Assembly (NCBI GenBank): GCA_004173235.1
Contig: SEAC01000020.1
Location: 148,678 to 212,677, forward strand
Reading direction: 5' to 3'
Length of the DNA stretch: 64,000 bases
From: Chitinophagaceae bacterium
GTDB taxonomy: Bacteria; Bacteroidota; Bacteroidia; Chitinophagales; Chitinophagaceae
Shown here: piece after piece, positions 17,401 to 25,783 of the stretch
Numbering within the stretch: the first letter of the stretch is position 1
Layout of the letters: each line of letters opens with the position of its first letter
Program-made: the position numbers and the translations under genes
The notes under the pieces: model-generated
The model's input: only the letters and a program-made list of their open reading frames with translations
Database searches by the model: none
What the model was told of the DNA's origin: nothing

Positions 17401-18756
17401 CGTGTCGGGCACACAGCCCTCTTCGGGCAGCCCCACGTAGGCGATGATCGGCTTGCGGATGTTGATCAACCCCGGACGGGTGAGGGTATCGGCGCAACCG
17501 CTGGTGTCGGTGGCAATCAGGGTTACGTTGAATGAGCCCATCGAATTATAGGTATGCGCAGGGCTGGCATCCGTAGAACTACCGTTATCGCCAAAGATCC
17601 ATTGATAGCTGGTGCTGAGCGAGGAGGTGTTGGTAAACTGCACATTGAGCGGCGGCTTACATCGGCCACTATCCGACACCGTAAACGATGTTTGCGGCAC
17701 CGGACTCACGGTGAATGTCTTCGTTATCGAATCCACGCAGGTGGCGTACGTATTTACCAGCGTAACGGTGTAGGTGCCGGGTGCCGGGAAGGAGGTACTC
17801 GAGTTCGGCAGCGAATCGCGGAAGCCGGTGGAGTAGGTCCACTGCGATGCGATCGGGCGCGGAAGGCTGGCATTCTGGAAGGTCACCACCTGGCGCGGGC
17901 AAATGTGTGCAGGCACTTCCACATCGGTGTTTACGCGGCCCACTATGATGTCGGAGGCGGCCGAGTCGGAGCAGCCCAGCGAGCTGGTGGCCAGGAGCAC
18001 TACGTGGTAGGTTCCGTTGGTCTGGTACGTATGGGAGGGCGACTCCGTTCCGGTAGTGCCGCCATCGCCGAAGTTCCAACTGTAGGAGATCGTTCCCGGG
18101 CCGCTCGAGTTGTTGGTGAAATTGACATTCGCCGGGGCTCGGCATACGCCTGGGTCGGTCCACGTAAAGCGGGGTGTGACGCCGGGGTTCACATTGATGT
18201 AATTCGGCATCGAAAACAGTTTGCGGCAGCCTGCGCTGGTGGTCACGGTGAGCGTAACGGTGTACGAGCCGGCGCCGCGGAAAACGTGCGTAGGGGTGGG
18301 GCCGGTGGCGGTTTGTGCATCGCCAAAGTCCCACTCCCAGTTGGTTATGGTGGCGCCTCCGGGCGCGATCGACTGGTCGGAGAACTGCACTACCGCAGGC
18401 GAGCAGCCATTGGTGCGGTCGGCGGTAAAGCGAACGGTAGGGTCCTCCAGCACCGTGATGTAAGCCGTCTTGGTCACCGAGTTGGTCGTTGCCCCGTTAT
18501 TGTTGGTAACGGTGAGCGTGACCGTGTAGGTGCCTACGCTGAAGTAGGTTGCCGACGGGTTTTGAAGTGTAGAAGTTGCGCCATTGCCAAAGTCCCACAA
18601 CCAGGTGACGGGGCCGCCGGTAGAGCGGTCCTGGAAGTTCACCACAATGGGCGAACAACCCTGCCGGATGTCGGAGGTGAAATCGGCGGTAAGCTGGGCC
18701 TGGCCACGATAAGCGCCTGCCAGCAAAAGCAGTAGTAACAGGATTCGATGGTTCAC
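14413..18756 (-). CDS. Giant PKD-repeat protein with T9SS type B (gliding-motility) sorting domain
   Basis: Secreted surface protein of 1447 residues, probably an adhesin. Seen: signal peptide (about 21 residues, GAYRGQAQ); about 15 PKD-like repeats of 80-90 residues, most with a W-x-FGDG motif (WLWDFGNG, WEWDFGDA, WNFGDG) and a conserved C near each repeat start; one Ig-like segment (about 1270-1350); and a gliding-motility-associated C-terminal domain from about 1352 (VFVPNTFSPNGDGHNDRF ... IYQLEVF). The start is GTG at 18756, since upstream residues are not signal-like. Operonic with the PorP/SprF gene. Repeat number may vary between strains. Confidence 0.9.
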   Translation of the reverse strand: MNHRILLLLLLLAGAYRGQAQLTADFTSDIRQGCSPIVVNFQDRSTGGPVTWLWDFGNGATSTLQNPSATYFSVGTYTVTLTVTNNNGATTNSVTKTAYITVLEDPTVRFTADRTNGCSPAVVQFSDQSIAPGGATITNWEWDFGDAQTATGPTPTHVFRGAGSYTVTLTVTTSAGCRKLFSMPNYINVNPGVTPRFTWTDPGVCRAPANVNFTNNSSGPGTISYSWNFGDGGTTGTESPSHTYQTNGTYHVVLLATSSLGCSDSAASDIIVGRVNTDVEVPAHICPRQVVTFQNASLPRPIASQWTYSTGFRDSLPNSSTSFPAPGTYTVTLVNTYATCVDSITKTFTVSPVPQTSFTVSDSGRCKPPLNVQFTNTSSLSTSYQWIFGDNGSSTDASPAHTYNSMGSFNVTLIATDTSGCADTLTRPGLINIRKPIIAYVGLPEEGCVPDTVGMKANVQTFGTVTSWSWNFGDGSAPSNQDSTGHIYPNQGTYDVMLTISTSDGCTVTDTLQGAVKVGTLPVPQFVGTPTTACADPGVTFTNQSTNATDYLWEFGDGTTSTEINPIHVFADTGRFNIQLTAINNGCREQLIKPRYITILPSVSKFTWRPDCSNQLRYTFIDKSISATGWTWDFGDGTTFTGQNPPAHTFPAFGTYIVKLTTTNGGCTYTLAKDLVVTDRTPSISAADSVGCRPFNTVVRAQGPDLGIFRKFHWNYGDGSPLDTSSGAGARHIYTVPGSFNVTVTAFDSFGCRFTHTDTALISVNGPIAAFGALNARGCRGMEVTFLDSSTTDGRNGIRQWRWDFGDTVQHTFTAPPFTHTFDSTGDFDIKLVVTDSAGCRDSVIRRQLVRTSSIVADFTAIREYCPGSNLYFPNLTSSDFPFTQEWQFGDGGTSTDYNAFHNYADTGYYSITLMVEDFLGCRDTLHRDTFIHIKRPTASFTANNLVTYCTPFQAQFRNTSDFYYLSDWSFGPGLGTSTQTHPYAYYTQPGTYPVKLVVTGYGGCQDSVVQNMVVHDQSDARLDYTPLNGCTPLNVDFSAFAPMNARFVWDFGDGNVVDTTLNAIRHLYTDFGDFVPRIIMRELSGQCTIALVGTRTISLLGTHARFELDSMTFCDAGTIHPNSDSTTANDPITSYQWIFGDGGTASVPNPVHTYTTPGNYDVTLVVNTQAGCTDTMVKSPVKIVASPQVAINADSIVCRNDRVPYRGQLLVPDTSVVAWTWIFPNGNSSTQQNPPDQVYDTTGVFDVLAVAVNSTGCRDSLHQQLTVHGLPQVTLPTQITKFVGVPALLNAQYSSGVTTYNWAPSDNLNCVNCPQPVATPSFNTLYTVTATDSNGCRNTARVQVLVLCQGARVFVPNTFSPNGDGHNDRFFVEGAGLARLKSLRIFNRWGEVVFESRDFPVNNSSYGWDGTYKGQKAAPDVYIYQLEVFCENSEVLKMEGNVALIR

Positions 18757-18774
18757 GCGGACGGTGTTTAGGGG

Positions 18775-18801
18775 GGCCACCACTTCTGGGGAATGGTGGC
18801 C
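18775..18801. other. Leader hairpin upstream of the PKD gene
   Basis: GGCCACCA (18775-18782) pairs with TGGTGGCC (18794-18801), loop 11 bases. It lies 18 bases before the GTG start on the minus strand and lacks a T run, so it is more likely a leader structure than a terminator. Function is unknown. Confidence 0.5.
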
Positions 18802-18842
18802 GCATCGAACCTTTTGCAAAAACAGAGCCGTAACGTTCCGGG

Positions 18843-19262
18843 CTACTGTTTGTCCATGTGCATCCGGCGGATTTCGCCGTTTACGGTGCATTCTGCGTCC
18901 ACATAGGTCTCGCCCGAATCGGTGATGCGCCAGGTTGCATTGATCAGCGAAAGGGGCTCGCTCGAAGTGGGGAAATTGCCCGTAACGGTGCGCGCCGGGA
19001 TGTCGTAGGTCCACCCACCGCTCATCTCGAGGGTGGCGCCGTTATAAGCATCAACCGTGGCGTTGGTGTTGAATTGGAAAAGATAGGGGGCGAAAAGCGC
19101 TGTCTGGCTGGCTGCGCCCGTAGTGAACGAATTGATCTTCCATCGGCCATTAGTGATGATCTGGACCGCTGCCTGCTCTTGCTTGTTTTCAATGAATTTC
19201 TTGCAGCTGCCGAGGCTGAGCGCGGCGCATAGAAGGAAGGAGAGGCTGGTGATGCGGTTCAT
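18843..19262 (-). CDS. Small lipoprotein, lipocalin-like
   Basis: 139 residues, no known function assigned. Seen: a lipoprotein signal with lipobox LGSC (cysteine at about 20), a short charged linker (KKFIENKQEQ), and a domain starting NGRWKINSFTTG with the strands and tail GETYVDAECTVNGEIRRM. The W-x-(I/V)-xxF opening after the linker is common in lipocalin-like lipoproteins of Bacteroidota. Probably outer membrane, periplasmic face or cell surface. It lies 86 bases upstream of the PKD gene in the same direction, so co-expression is possible. Confidence 0.7.
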   Translation of the reverse strand: MNRITSLSFLLCAALSLGSCKKFIENKQEQAAVQIITNGRWKINSFTTGAASQTALFAPYLFQFNTNATVDAYNGATLEMSGGWTYDIPARTVTGNFPTSSEPLSLINATWRITDSGETYVDAECTVNGEIRRMHMDKQ

Positions 19263-19279
19263 AAGCGGACCATGTTTTT

Positions 19280-20761
19280 TTAGCCGAGGCTATATTTTTG
19301 TCGGACGTACCCGATGAAGTACGCACTACTCAACGATTGTGCCGATATCTTCCGGCAGAGCGCGTCGCTGCTGTAGCGCCGGCCATGGGCGTGGATCTCG
19401 CGGCGCAGCCATCCGAGGAGTCCGGCCGTGTTTCCCCTTGCGATCTCCTCTTCCAGCCCCGGCATTGCTTCGCCGGCAGTGGCGAAAAACTGCGCGGCGT
19501 ACAGGCTTCCCAGGCTGTAGGTGGGAAAATACCCAAACGAGCCGTGGCTCCAGTGCACATCCTGCAACGCGCCCGTTTTATCGTCGGGAGGCGTCACGCC
19601 CAGCCACTCTTGGTAGCTTTCCCGCCACCAGGTCGGTATGTCCACCACCTGCAGGCTTCCGTCCATCAGCGCCTTTTCGAGGCTGTACCGAATATACACA
19701 TGAAAATGATAGGTAACCTCATCCGCCTCTGTTCGGATCAGCGAAGGCTGCACTTTGTTGATGGCCCGGAAAAAGTGATCGGCATCCACACCCTCCAGCT
19801 GCGCCGGGAACCAGTTGCGCAGCTCCGGCAGCCAGTGTTGCCAGAATGCGCGGCTCCGTCCCACGTTATTTTCCCATAGCCGCGACTGCGACTCGTGGAT
19901 CGAAAGCGACGCCGCCTCGCCCAGCGGCAGCCCATATTGCTCCGCAGGCAGGCCCTGCTCGTACAGGGCGTGGCCCAGCTCGTGGATCGTGCTCCAAGTC
20001 ATGTTGCCGAAATCGCCTTCGTCGATGCGCGTGGTGATGCGCACATCCTGCGGGGAGAAGCTCGTGGTGAACGGGTGCTCGCTGCGGTCTTGCCGGCCGG
20101 CTCCTTCGTCGAAATGCAGCTGGCGCAGCAGGTGAAGTCCCCATGCCCATTGCTGATCGGCGGGATATTGCTGCTTCAGGAAGCTGTCGTCGGCAGCCGG
20201 TTGGGCCAGCAGCTCGTCGAGCAGGCCTTTCAGTTGCGGCAGTAGGTCAGTGAAAACCGCGTCCAGCTGCTGCGTACTTGCTCCTTTTTCATATTCATTC
20301 AGCAGCGCGTCATAGGGATGGCCGGTCCAGCCCAGCACATCGGCCTCTTCTTTTTTCAGCGCAACCATTTCGGTGAGTGCCGGGGCAAACAGGGAGAAGT
20401 CGTTTTGCCGCCGTGCCTCGATCCAGCTATGGAAGGCGGTGTTGCTTGCGTCCGACAAGCGGCGCACCAGCGAAGCGCTGTACTTGCGGTTCTTGTCGTA
20501 GTCCTCTTTACTGAGTTCCACATTGCGACGCTGCGTTTCATCGAGCGTGGTGGAAGAAAGCAGCTCGTTAAGAAGGTTGCCCAGGTGTTCGCTGCTGAAT
20601 TGCCCGTGCGCCAGCTCGGAAAGCGTGCTCAGTTGCTGTCCGCGAAAATGCGCACCCTTCGGCGGCAGGTAGGTTTCCTGGTCCCATTGCAAAACCGCAG
20701 CGGCATTGCGGATGTCGGCGATGCGCTGCATCTGAGCTACGTATTCGGAGTAGTTGGCCAT
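19280..20761 (-). CDS. M32 family metallocarboxypeptidase
   Basis: Removes C-terminal amino acids from peptides in the cytosol, metal-dependent. Seen: 493 residues, normal for the Taq carboxypeptidase family; zinc motif TIHELGHALYEQG (HExxH at about 257); the downstream HESQSRLWEN that gives the third ligand and is specific to M32; and the C-terminal IRTEADEVTYHFHV motif. MANYSEYV (20761) is the start; a TACATTTG -7 box lies only five bases upstream of it. Confidence 0.93.
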   Translation of the reverse strand: MANYSEYVAQMQRIADIRNAAAVLQWDQETYLPPKGAHFRGQQLSTLSELAHGQFSSEHLGNLLNELLSSTTLDETQRRNVELSKEDYDKNRKYSASLVRRLSDASNTAFHSWIEARRQNDFSLFAPALTEMVALKKEEADVLGWTGHPYDALLNEYEKGASTQQLDAVFTDLLPQLKGLLDELLAQPAADDSFLKQQYPADQQWAWGLHLLRQLHFDEGAGRQDRSEHPFTTSFSPQDVRITTRIDEGDFGNMTWSTIHELGHALYEQGLPAEQYGLPLGEAASLSIHESQSRLWENNVGRSRAFWQHWLPELRNWFPAQLEGVDADHFFRAINKVQPSLIRTEADEVTYHFHVYIRYSLEKALMDGSLQVVDIPTWWRESYQEWLGVTPPDDKTGALQDVHWSHGSFGYFPTYSLGSLYAAQFFATAGEAMPGLEEEIARGNTAGLLGWLRREIHAHGRRYSSDALCRKISAQSLSSAYFIGYVRQKYSLG

Positions 20762-20766
20762 TGGGG

Positions 20767-20774
20767 CAAATGTA
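20767..20774 (-). promoter_or_regulatory. -7 promoter box of the M32 carboxypeptidase gene
   Basis: TACATTTG on the minus strand, five bases before the ATG. This predicts a leaderless or nearly leaderless mRNA. Confidence 0.6.
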
Positions 20775-20821
20775 GTCGCGGGCCTCACGCGGCACCAACT
20801 AAAAAGCTCTACCTTAACCCG

Positions 20822-21523
20822 ATGGAATTAGCTTGTCCGTCGTGCGGCCAGCGCATCGACCCGCAAAACATCAACGTGACCACCGATCTCGCGCAATGCG
20901 GCAACTGTGGTGCCTTGCATCGCCTGAGCGACCTCGTGCCCGGCGGCCCGGCAGCCGCGCCCGTGCGAAGTGAGCCGCCTCCCGGCTCGGGCCTCGAAAT
21001 GTCGCGGGAGCTCGATGGCGTGCGCATCCACCTGCCGCGTCAAAAGGCAGGCTGCGGCACGTTCTTCTTCGCCGGCTTCTCGCTCTTCTGGCTTTCGTTC
21101 GTTGCGGTGTGGACCTACTTCGCTGCACAGGGCTCATCGTTCTTCGCACTCTTCTCTGTGCCTTTCTGGCTGGTAGGTGGAGGCATGCTCTTCGCGGCCA
21201 TCAACTCGCTCACCGAATCTCAGACGGTGACGGTTAGCCGCCATGCGCTGGTTGTTGAAAAAAAGCGGCTGTTCTTTTCAAAGCGCAAGGAGCTTGATTT
21301 CCGGAACATCGAAGCGATCCGATTGGAAGGCGCACGGAGCAATTCGTTCCGCGTTCCAACGAAGGGCTCATTTACTTCGCGGGCTGCGACCTCGTTACTG
21401 GTGCCGGCCATCATCAGCGGGACGGGCAACATCTATTTCTTCGAAGCTGCGGACACTGCCGCGCAGGAATGGGCGGTTCGCTACCTGGCCACGCGCCTCA
21501 CCGAAGGCACAACGCGTGGATGA
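20822..21523 (+). CDS. Zinc-ribbon membrane protein of unknown function
   Basis: 233 residues. Seen: an N-terminal zinc ribbon (CPSCGQRI ... CGNCGALHR, two CxxC pairs about 22 residues apart), a proline-rich linker, two adjacent transmembrane helices at about 85-135 (FFFAGFSLFWLSFVAVW and SVPFWLVGGGMLFAAI), and a soluble C-terminal region resembling a PH-like or DUF3592-type sandwich (VTVSRHALVVEKKRLFF). ATG 20822 begins the zinc ribbon; the longer upstream frame overlaps the M32 gene and is rejected. Function is not known. Confidence 0.72.
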   Translation: MELACPSCGQRIDPQNINVTTDLAQCGNCGALHRLSDLVPGGPAAAPVRSEPPPGSGLEMSRELDGVRIHLPRQKAGCGTFFFAGFSLFWLSFVAVWTYFAAQGSSFFALFSVPFWLVGGGMLFAAINSLTESQTVTVSRHALVVEKKRLFFSKRKELDFRNIEAIRLEGARSNSFRVPTKGSFTSRAATSLLVPAIISGTGNIYFFEAADTAAQEWAVRYLATRLTEGTTRG

Positions 21524-21601
21524 GGGCGGTACCGTATTTTTACGGGATAGAACCAACTGTATCGATCGATCCTTTACCCTGGGCTTCTGGCTCGGAAAAC
21601 G

Positions 21602-22177
21602 ATGATTATGCCCGAACGTTTGCTACACCATGTTGCCGCCTACCATCCGCTCAACGAAGAAACGCGTGCAGCCATCAGCGACGCATTTGAGCCCCTCACT
21701 TTTGCAAAGGGCGACTACCTCGTGCGCGCCGGTCAGCAATGCAGGCACCTCTATTTTTTGGAGGAGGGTGCGCTGCGCGGGTTCTATCTGCTCGATGGAA
21801 AAGAAGTGACGCACTGGTTTGCGCTGGCCGAAGAATTCGTGACGTCTTTTCACAGCTTCAGCACCGGCACCGTGTCGGTGGAAAGCATCCAGCTGCTGGA
21901 GTCCGCGCGGCTCTGGGCGATATCGAAAGATAAGCTGACGGCCCTCCTCAACGATTACCCGCTGCTGGAGCGCGTGTTGCGGCTTGCCTACGAGCGCTAC
22001 TACGTTCGCCTTGAAGAACGCTTTGTCAACGCCCAGTTTCGCCCCGCCGCCGATCGCTACCGCGACCTCCTCGACATGCAACCGGAATTACTGCAGCGCA
22101 TTCCATTGGGCTACATCGCATCTTGGCTAGGCATCAGTGCCGAAACGCTGAGCAGGATACGGGGGAAGATTGTGTGA
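21602..22177 (+). CDS. Crp/Fnr family transcriptional regulator
   Basis: DNA-binding regulator of 191 residues. Seen: N-terminal cyclic-nucleotide-binding-like beta-roll (KGDYLVRAGQQCRHLYFLEEG, VTHWFALAEEF), a long dimer helix (LERVLRLAYERYYVRLEERF), and a compact C-terminal helix-turn-helix (IPLGYIASWLGISAETLSRI). The second M (MPERLL, two codons later) is an equally good start. It lacks the cysteines of Fnr, so it is not an iron-sulphur sensor. The ligand is unknown. Confidence 0.88.
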   Translation: MIMPERLLHHVAAYHPLNEETRAAISDAFEPLTFAKGDYLVRAGQQCRHLYFLEEGALRGFYLLDGKEVTHWFALAEEFVTSFHSFSTGTVSVESIQLLESARLWAISKDKLTALLNDYPLLERVLRLAYERYYVRLEERFVNAQFRPAADRYRDLLDMQPELLQRIPLGYIASWLGISAETLSRIRGKIV

Positions 22178-22181
22178 GTGA

Positions 22182-22257
22182 GGATGTCTGATGTCGGATG
22201 TCTGATGTCGGATGTCGGATGTCTGATGTCGGATGTCTGATGTCAGATTTCTCATGT
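22182..22257. repeat. Tandem word array, GATGTCTGATGTCGGATGTC type (one orientation)
   Basis: About 75 bases made almost only of ATGTCTG and ATGTCGG words, head to tail, just after the Crp-type gene. There is no opposite arm, unlike the relative at 2022. Good place to study array growth by slippage. Confidence 0.88.
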
Positions 22258-22375
22258 AATTAATGCGTTGCGATCGAAGGCGTTTCATTTTAACGGAATG
22301 CCGGTTCGGATTTGATGTTTGTCAAGTGGGCGGCCTGAAGGCATTGATAGGTTTGGTGCTACCAAAAACAGGTAT

Positions 22376-22792
22376 ATGGAACAAGCAAAAACTCAAGGAC
22401 CTTCGCCCGCATTTATCGGTGCTTCCTGGCTCGCACTGGGCGTCGGCTTTCTCGCTTTCATCATCGGCCTTTGGAATGCGGATATGGAGCTCAATGAGAA
22501 GGGCTACTATTTTACGGTGCTGCTCTTCGGACTTTTTTCTTCGGTGTCGGTGCAAAAAGCTGTTCGCGACAACCTCGAAGGGATTCCGGTCACCGGGCTC
22601 TATTATGCGTTGGCATGGTTTGCCACCATCGCCTCCGTTGTGCTGATGACCGTCGGCCTATGGAACGCCACGCTTCCGCGCGCAGAGAAAGGGTTTTATG
22701 CAATGTCGTTTGTATTGAGTTTGTATGCAGCCATTGCCGTGCAGAAAAACACGCGCGACGCGGCACGAATGGAGAAGACGTCAGATCTGTGA
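22376..22792 (+). CDS. YiaA/YiaB-like inner membrane protein
   Basis: 138 residues with four transmembrane helices arranged as two YiaAB two-helix repeats. Seen: repeat 1 [20 protein letters not shown] with [20 protein letters not shown]; repeat 2 [20 protein letters not shown] with [20 protein letters not shown]. The GLWNA..L..(K)GFY pattern occurs twice, followed by KN(T)RD. The start MEQAKTQG (22376) is preferred over upstream residues with no membrane pattern. Function of the family is unknown. Confidence 0.85.
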   Translation: MEQAKTQGPSPAFIGASWLALGVGFLAFIIGLWNADMELNEKGYYFTVLLFGLFSSVSVQKAVRDNLEGIPVTGLYYALAWFATIASVVLMTVGLWNATLPRAEKGFYAMSFVLSLYAAIAVQKNTRDAARMEKTSDL

Positions 22793-22798
22793 TTTCGG

Positions 22799-22862
22799 GC
22801 ACATCTCACATGTCACATCTCACATTTCACATCTAACATCTAACATCTAACATCTCACATCC
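22799..22862. repeat. Tandem word array, ACATCTCACATC(T)AAC type
   Basis: Seven or eight head-to-tail words of CACATCT/AACATCT between convergent genes. One orientation only; no hairpin terminator is visible inside it. Confidence 0.85.
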
Positions 22863-22864
22863 TC

Positions 22865-23830
22865 CTACGCTCCCTTGATCTTCTTCAACGGTTTCTTCTT
22901 CACCATGCCACCGTGCGTTTCCTTCACGGGGTGCATCACGATGAATGCGTTGCGGTCGATCTCGGACACTTTGGTCTTTAGTTGATTCAGTTCGAGGCGG
23001 CTTACGACGGTAAAGATGATGTCGGTAGTGTTGGCCTGCTCGCCGCTTTTGCCCACGCCGCGCTTGCCCTGGTAAATGGTGAGGCCGCGGCCAAGCTCGG
23101 TGATCATTTCGGAAATCTGCCGGCTGCGCACCGAGATGATCGTTACGCCGGTGAACTCGTCGATGCCTTCGAGCACGAAGTCGATGGTCTTGGAAGCAGC
23201 CAGGTAGGTAAGCACCGAGTACAGCGCCGTCTCCACCGACAACAGCCATGCCGCCACGGCGAAGATGCAGATGTTGAATACGAGGATGAAATCGCCAACG
23301 GAGAGGTTGCTCCGCCGGTTGAGATAGATGGCGAGCACTTCGGTGCCATCGAGAACGGCCCCGCCGCGGATGGACATGCCGATGCCAGCTCCGAGGAAGA
23401 ATCCGCCAAACACGGCCACGAGGATCTTGTCGTTGGTGATGGCCGGAAAGGGAACAAGCGCAAGCAAAACGGCCAGCAACGTGATGGCAATGATGCTCCG
23501 CACGCTGAACACGCCGCCGATCTGCCGCCAGGCAAGAATGATGAACGGGATGTTGAGCGCCACGATCAGCAGCGACAGCGAAAGGCCCGTAACGTGTTCG
23601 GTGAGCAGCGAAATGCCGGTGACGCCACCGTCGATGAAGCCATTGTGGAGCAGAAATCCTTTGAGCCCGAAACCTGCCGAAAGCACGCCGATGGCCACCT
23701 GGAACGCATCGATGGCGCCGGCGCGGAAACGCTTGCGACGCGCGCGTGCGGCCCGTATGCGACGCACCGATTCGAGCGAGCGCCCCGGGTCGTTGCGCAT
23801 GATGTTGGTAAGGAGGGGGGATCCAGGCAT
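22865..23830 (-). CDS. YitT family membrane protein
   Basis: 321 residues, inner membrane. Seen: a basic N-terminus (ARARRKRFR), five to six hydrophobic segments (GFLLHNGFIDGGVTGISLL, FGGFFLGAGIGMSIRGGAV, the conserved GGxxG/GxD region DGTEVLAIYL), and a soluble C-terminal DUF2179 domain (VTIISVRSRQISEMI ... IDRNAFIVMHPV). A start ten codons later (MRNDPG, 23800) is possible. Function is unknown in the family. Divergent from the Nif3 gene. Confidence 0.9.
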   Translation of the reverse strand: MPGSPLLTNIMRNDPGRSLESVRRIRAARARRKRFRAGAIDAFQVAIGVLSAGFGLKGFLLHNGFIDGGVTGISLLTEHVTGLSLSLLIVALNIPFIILAWRQIGGVFSVRSIIAITLLAVLLALVPFPAITNDKILVAVFGGFFLGAGIGMSIRGGAVLDGTEVLAIYLNRRSNLSVGDFILVFNICIFAVAAWLLSVETALYSVLTYLAASKTIDFVLEGIDEFTGVTIISVRSRQISEMITELGRGLTIYQGKRGVGKSGEQANTTDIIFTVVSRLELNQLKTKVSEIDRNAFIVMHPVKETHGGMVKKKPLKKIKGA

Positions 23831-23841
23831 AGAACGTGTCT

Positions 23842-23848
23842 TAACTTG
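23842..23848 (+). promoter_or_regulatory. -7-like box of the Nif3 gene
   Basis: TAACTTG, one base shorter than TAnnTTTG, five bases before the ATG. Same form and spacing as the box before the aminopeptidase gene at 36629. Confidence 0.45.
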
Positions 23849-23853
23849 CTTGC

Positions 23854-24954
23854 ATGAAGATAACGGACATCCTACAAGTGTTGGAGCGCTTTGCCGCGCC
23901 CGAGCTCCAGGAAGATTATGATAACGCAGGACTCATCGCCGGCGACCAGCGATGGGAGTGCACCGGTGTGTTGTGCACGCTCGATGCCACACCCGAAGTA
24001 ATCGAGGAGGCGGTAGCCCGCGGCTGCAACCTCGTGGTGGCACATCATCCGATCGTGTTCAAGGGATTGAAGCGCATCAACGGGAAGACCTATATCGAGC
24101 GAGCACTCATCACCGCGATCAAAAACGATATTGCCATCTATGCGTGTCATACCAACCTCGACAACGTGGTGGAAGGCGTGAGCAGGAGGATGGCCGACAA
24201 GCTGGGCATCAGGGACGGTTCTGTTCTGGCGCCGAAGTCAAGGCAGCTGCGGCGACTGATCACTTTCGCGCCTGTGGACAAGGCAGATGCTGTGCGCGAT
24301 GCGCTTTTTGCGGCCGGGGCCGGCAACATCGGCAATTACTCCGAATGCAGTTTCAATACGGAGGGCGAGGGATCGTTCAAGGCCGGAGACGGTGCGGATC
24401 CTTATGTTGGAAAAGTGGGAGAGCTGCACCTGGAGCGCGAGACGAAGATCGAGACCGTGTTTCCCTTTTACCTCGAAGACCAGGTGGTGCGTGCCCTCGT
24501 GCAGGCGCATCCGTACGAAGAGGTTGCCTACGACATCTTTGCCATGGAAAATACGCATTTCGGCATCGGGGCGGGCTTCGTTGGCAACCTGCCCGAGGCG
24601 CTGGAGCCGGTGGCCTTCCTGGAAAAGCTAAGGGATTCCTTCGGGCTGCAGGCGCTGCGGCACACGGTCTTCCCCGGGCGGCCCATCCGCCGGGTGGCGC
24701 TTTGCGGCGGCTCCGGGGCCTTTCTCATCCGCACCGCCCTTGCTGCCGGCGCCGACGCCTATGTTACCGCAGATGTGAAATACCACGAGTTTTTCGACGC
24801 CGAAGGCCGGATGCTGCTGGCCGATATCGGGCACTGGGAGAGCGAGCAGTTTACTGTGGACCTGCTGCAGGAGCTAATCGCCGGAAAATTCCCTACCTTT
24901 GCCGTCCTTAAATCGTCGGTAGCGACGAACCCGCTGCGCTACTTTCCCGCGTAG
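23854..24954 (+). CDS. Nif3-like dinuclear metal centre protein
   Basis: 366 residues, forms hexamers in known members. Seen: N-terminal half with metal-binding VVAHHPIVFKGLKRI and the CHTNLDNV motif; an inserted PII/CutA-like domain at about 130-235, typical of the longer YqfO-type members; and C-terminal half with DVKYHEFFDAEGRMLLADIGHWESEQF, which supplies the remaining ligands. The biological role is uncertain (a GTP cyclohydrolase-like activity has been suggested for some members). Followed after 43 bases by the zinc-ribbon coiled-coil gene, a conserved neighbour in Bacteroidota. Confidence 0.92.
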   Translation: MKITDILQVLERFAAPELQEDYDNAGLIAGDQRWECTGVLCTLDATPEVIEEAVARGCNLVVAHHPIVFKGLKRINGKTYIERALITAIKNDIAIYACHTNLDNVVEGVSRRMADKLGIRDGSVLAPKSRQLRRLITFAPVDKADAVRDALFAAGAGNIGNYSECSFNTEGEGSFKAGDGADPYVGKVGELHLERETKIETVFPFYLEDQVVRALVQAHPYEEVAYDIFAMENTHFGIGAGFVGNLPEALEPVAFLEKLRDSFGLQALRHTVFPGRPIRRVALCGGSGAFLIRTALAAGADAYVTADVKYHEFFDAEGRMLLADIGHWESEQFTVDLLQELIAGKFPTFAVLKSSVATNPLRYFPA

Positions 24955-24997
24955 GAAAGGGGTGTCGCGACTAACAAACAAAACGTCAAATCCGCTC

Positions 24998-25753
24998 ATG
25001 GCAAACGTAAAAGAATACTCGGTCGAAGAAAAACTGACCGCACTCGTCAACCTCCAGAAGATCGATTCCAAGCTCGACGAGATCCGGATCCTGAAGGGCG
25101 AGCTGCCGATGGAAGTGGCCGACCTTGAAGACGAGATCCAGGGCCTCCACGCCCGCCAGCTCCGCATCGAAGAGGAGATCAACGGCATCACGGAATTCAT
25201 CAGCCAGAAGACGGAAGCCATCCAGACGGCCGAAGCGCTGGTGAAGAAGTATGAGAAGGACTCCGAAAACGTGAAGAACAACCGCGAGTTCGAAGCCATC
25301 AACAAAGAGATCGAAATGCAGCAGCTCGAAGTGAAGCTCTGCGAAAAGCATATCAAAGACGCCAAAGAGGAAATTTCCGAAAAGGCCGTCGCCCTCGAGA
25401 AAGCGAAGAAAGCCCTCGGCAGCAAAGATGCCGTGCTGAGCGGCAAGAAAGGTGAGCTCGAGAAAATCATCGCCACCACCGAAAAAGAAGAGAAGCAGTA
25501 CCAGGCTGACGCTGAAAAAGCGCGCACGGCTGTGGATCCCCGCCTGCTCACTTCCTACGAAAAGATCCGCTCTTCGTACCGCAACGGCCTCGCCGTGGTG
25601 CCAGTAGAGCGCGACGCCTGCGGTGGTTGCTTCTACGCCATCCCGCCCCAGAAGCAAAGCGAGATCAAGCAGCGCAAAAAAGTAATGGTGTGCGAGAACT
25701 GCGGCCGTATCCTCGTTGATACCGAGCTGAGCGACTCCATCGAAGTGAAGTAA
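24998..25753 (+). CDS. Coiled-coil protein with C-terminal C4 zinc ribbon (CT398-like)
   Basis: 251 residues, cytosolic, function not established. Seen: residues about 20-185 are one long charged coiled coil rich in E, K and A (KEEISEKAVALEKAKKALG), then a zinc ribbon with CGGCFYAIPPQ and CENCGRILV (two CxxC pairs). MANVKEYS (24998) is chosen as start because the coiled-coil family begins there. Same strand as the Nif3 gene and probably in its operon. A terminator follows at 25784. Confidence 0.9.
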   Translation: MANVKEYSVEEKLTALVNLQKIDSKLDEIRILKGELPMEVADLEDEIQGLHARQLRIEEEINGITEFISQKTEAIQTAEALVKKYEKDSENVKNNREFEAINKEIEMQQLEVKLCEKHIKDAKEEISEKAVALEKAKKALGSKDAVLSGKKGELEKIIATTEKEEKQYQADAEKARTAVDPRLLTSYEKIRSSYRNGLAVVPVERDACGGCFYAIPPQKQSEIKQRKKVMVCENCGRILVDTELSDSIEVK

Positions 25754-25755
25754 TC

Positions 25756-25781
25756 GGTTTACTGTTTATTAGTTTATCGGT
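25756..25781. repeat. Single-arm word array, GGTTTACTGTTTATTAG type
   Basis: Short run of TTTA/TTTATT words directly before a terminator. The words are the reverse complement of those in the right arm at 30511-30545 (CCAATAAACCAGTGAACC). Confidence 0.6.
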
Positions 25782-25783
25782 AA

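Noticed and set aside
22182..22862. Possible CRISPR array in the GATGTC and ACATCT word runs.
   Set aside because: Units are only 7-9 bases, degenerate and without spacers of constant length; no cas gene is near.
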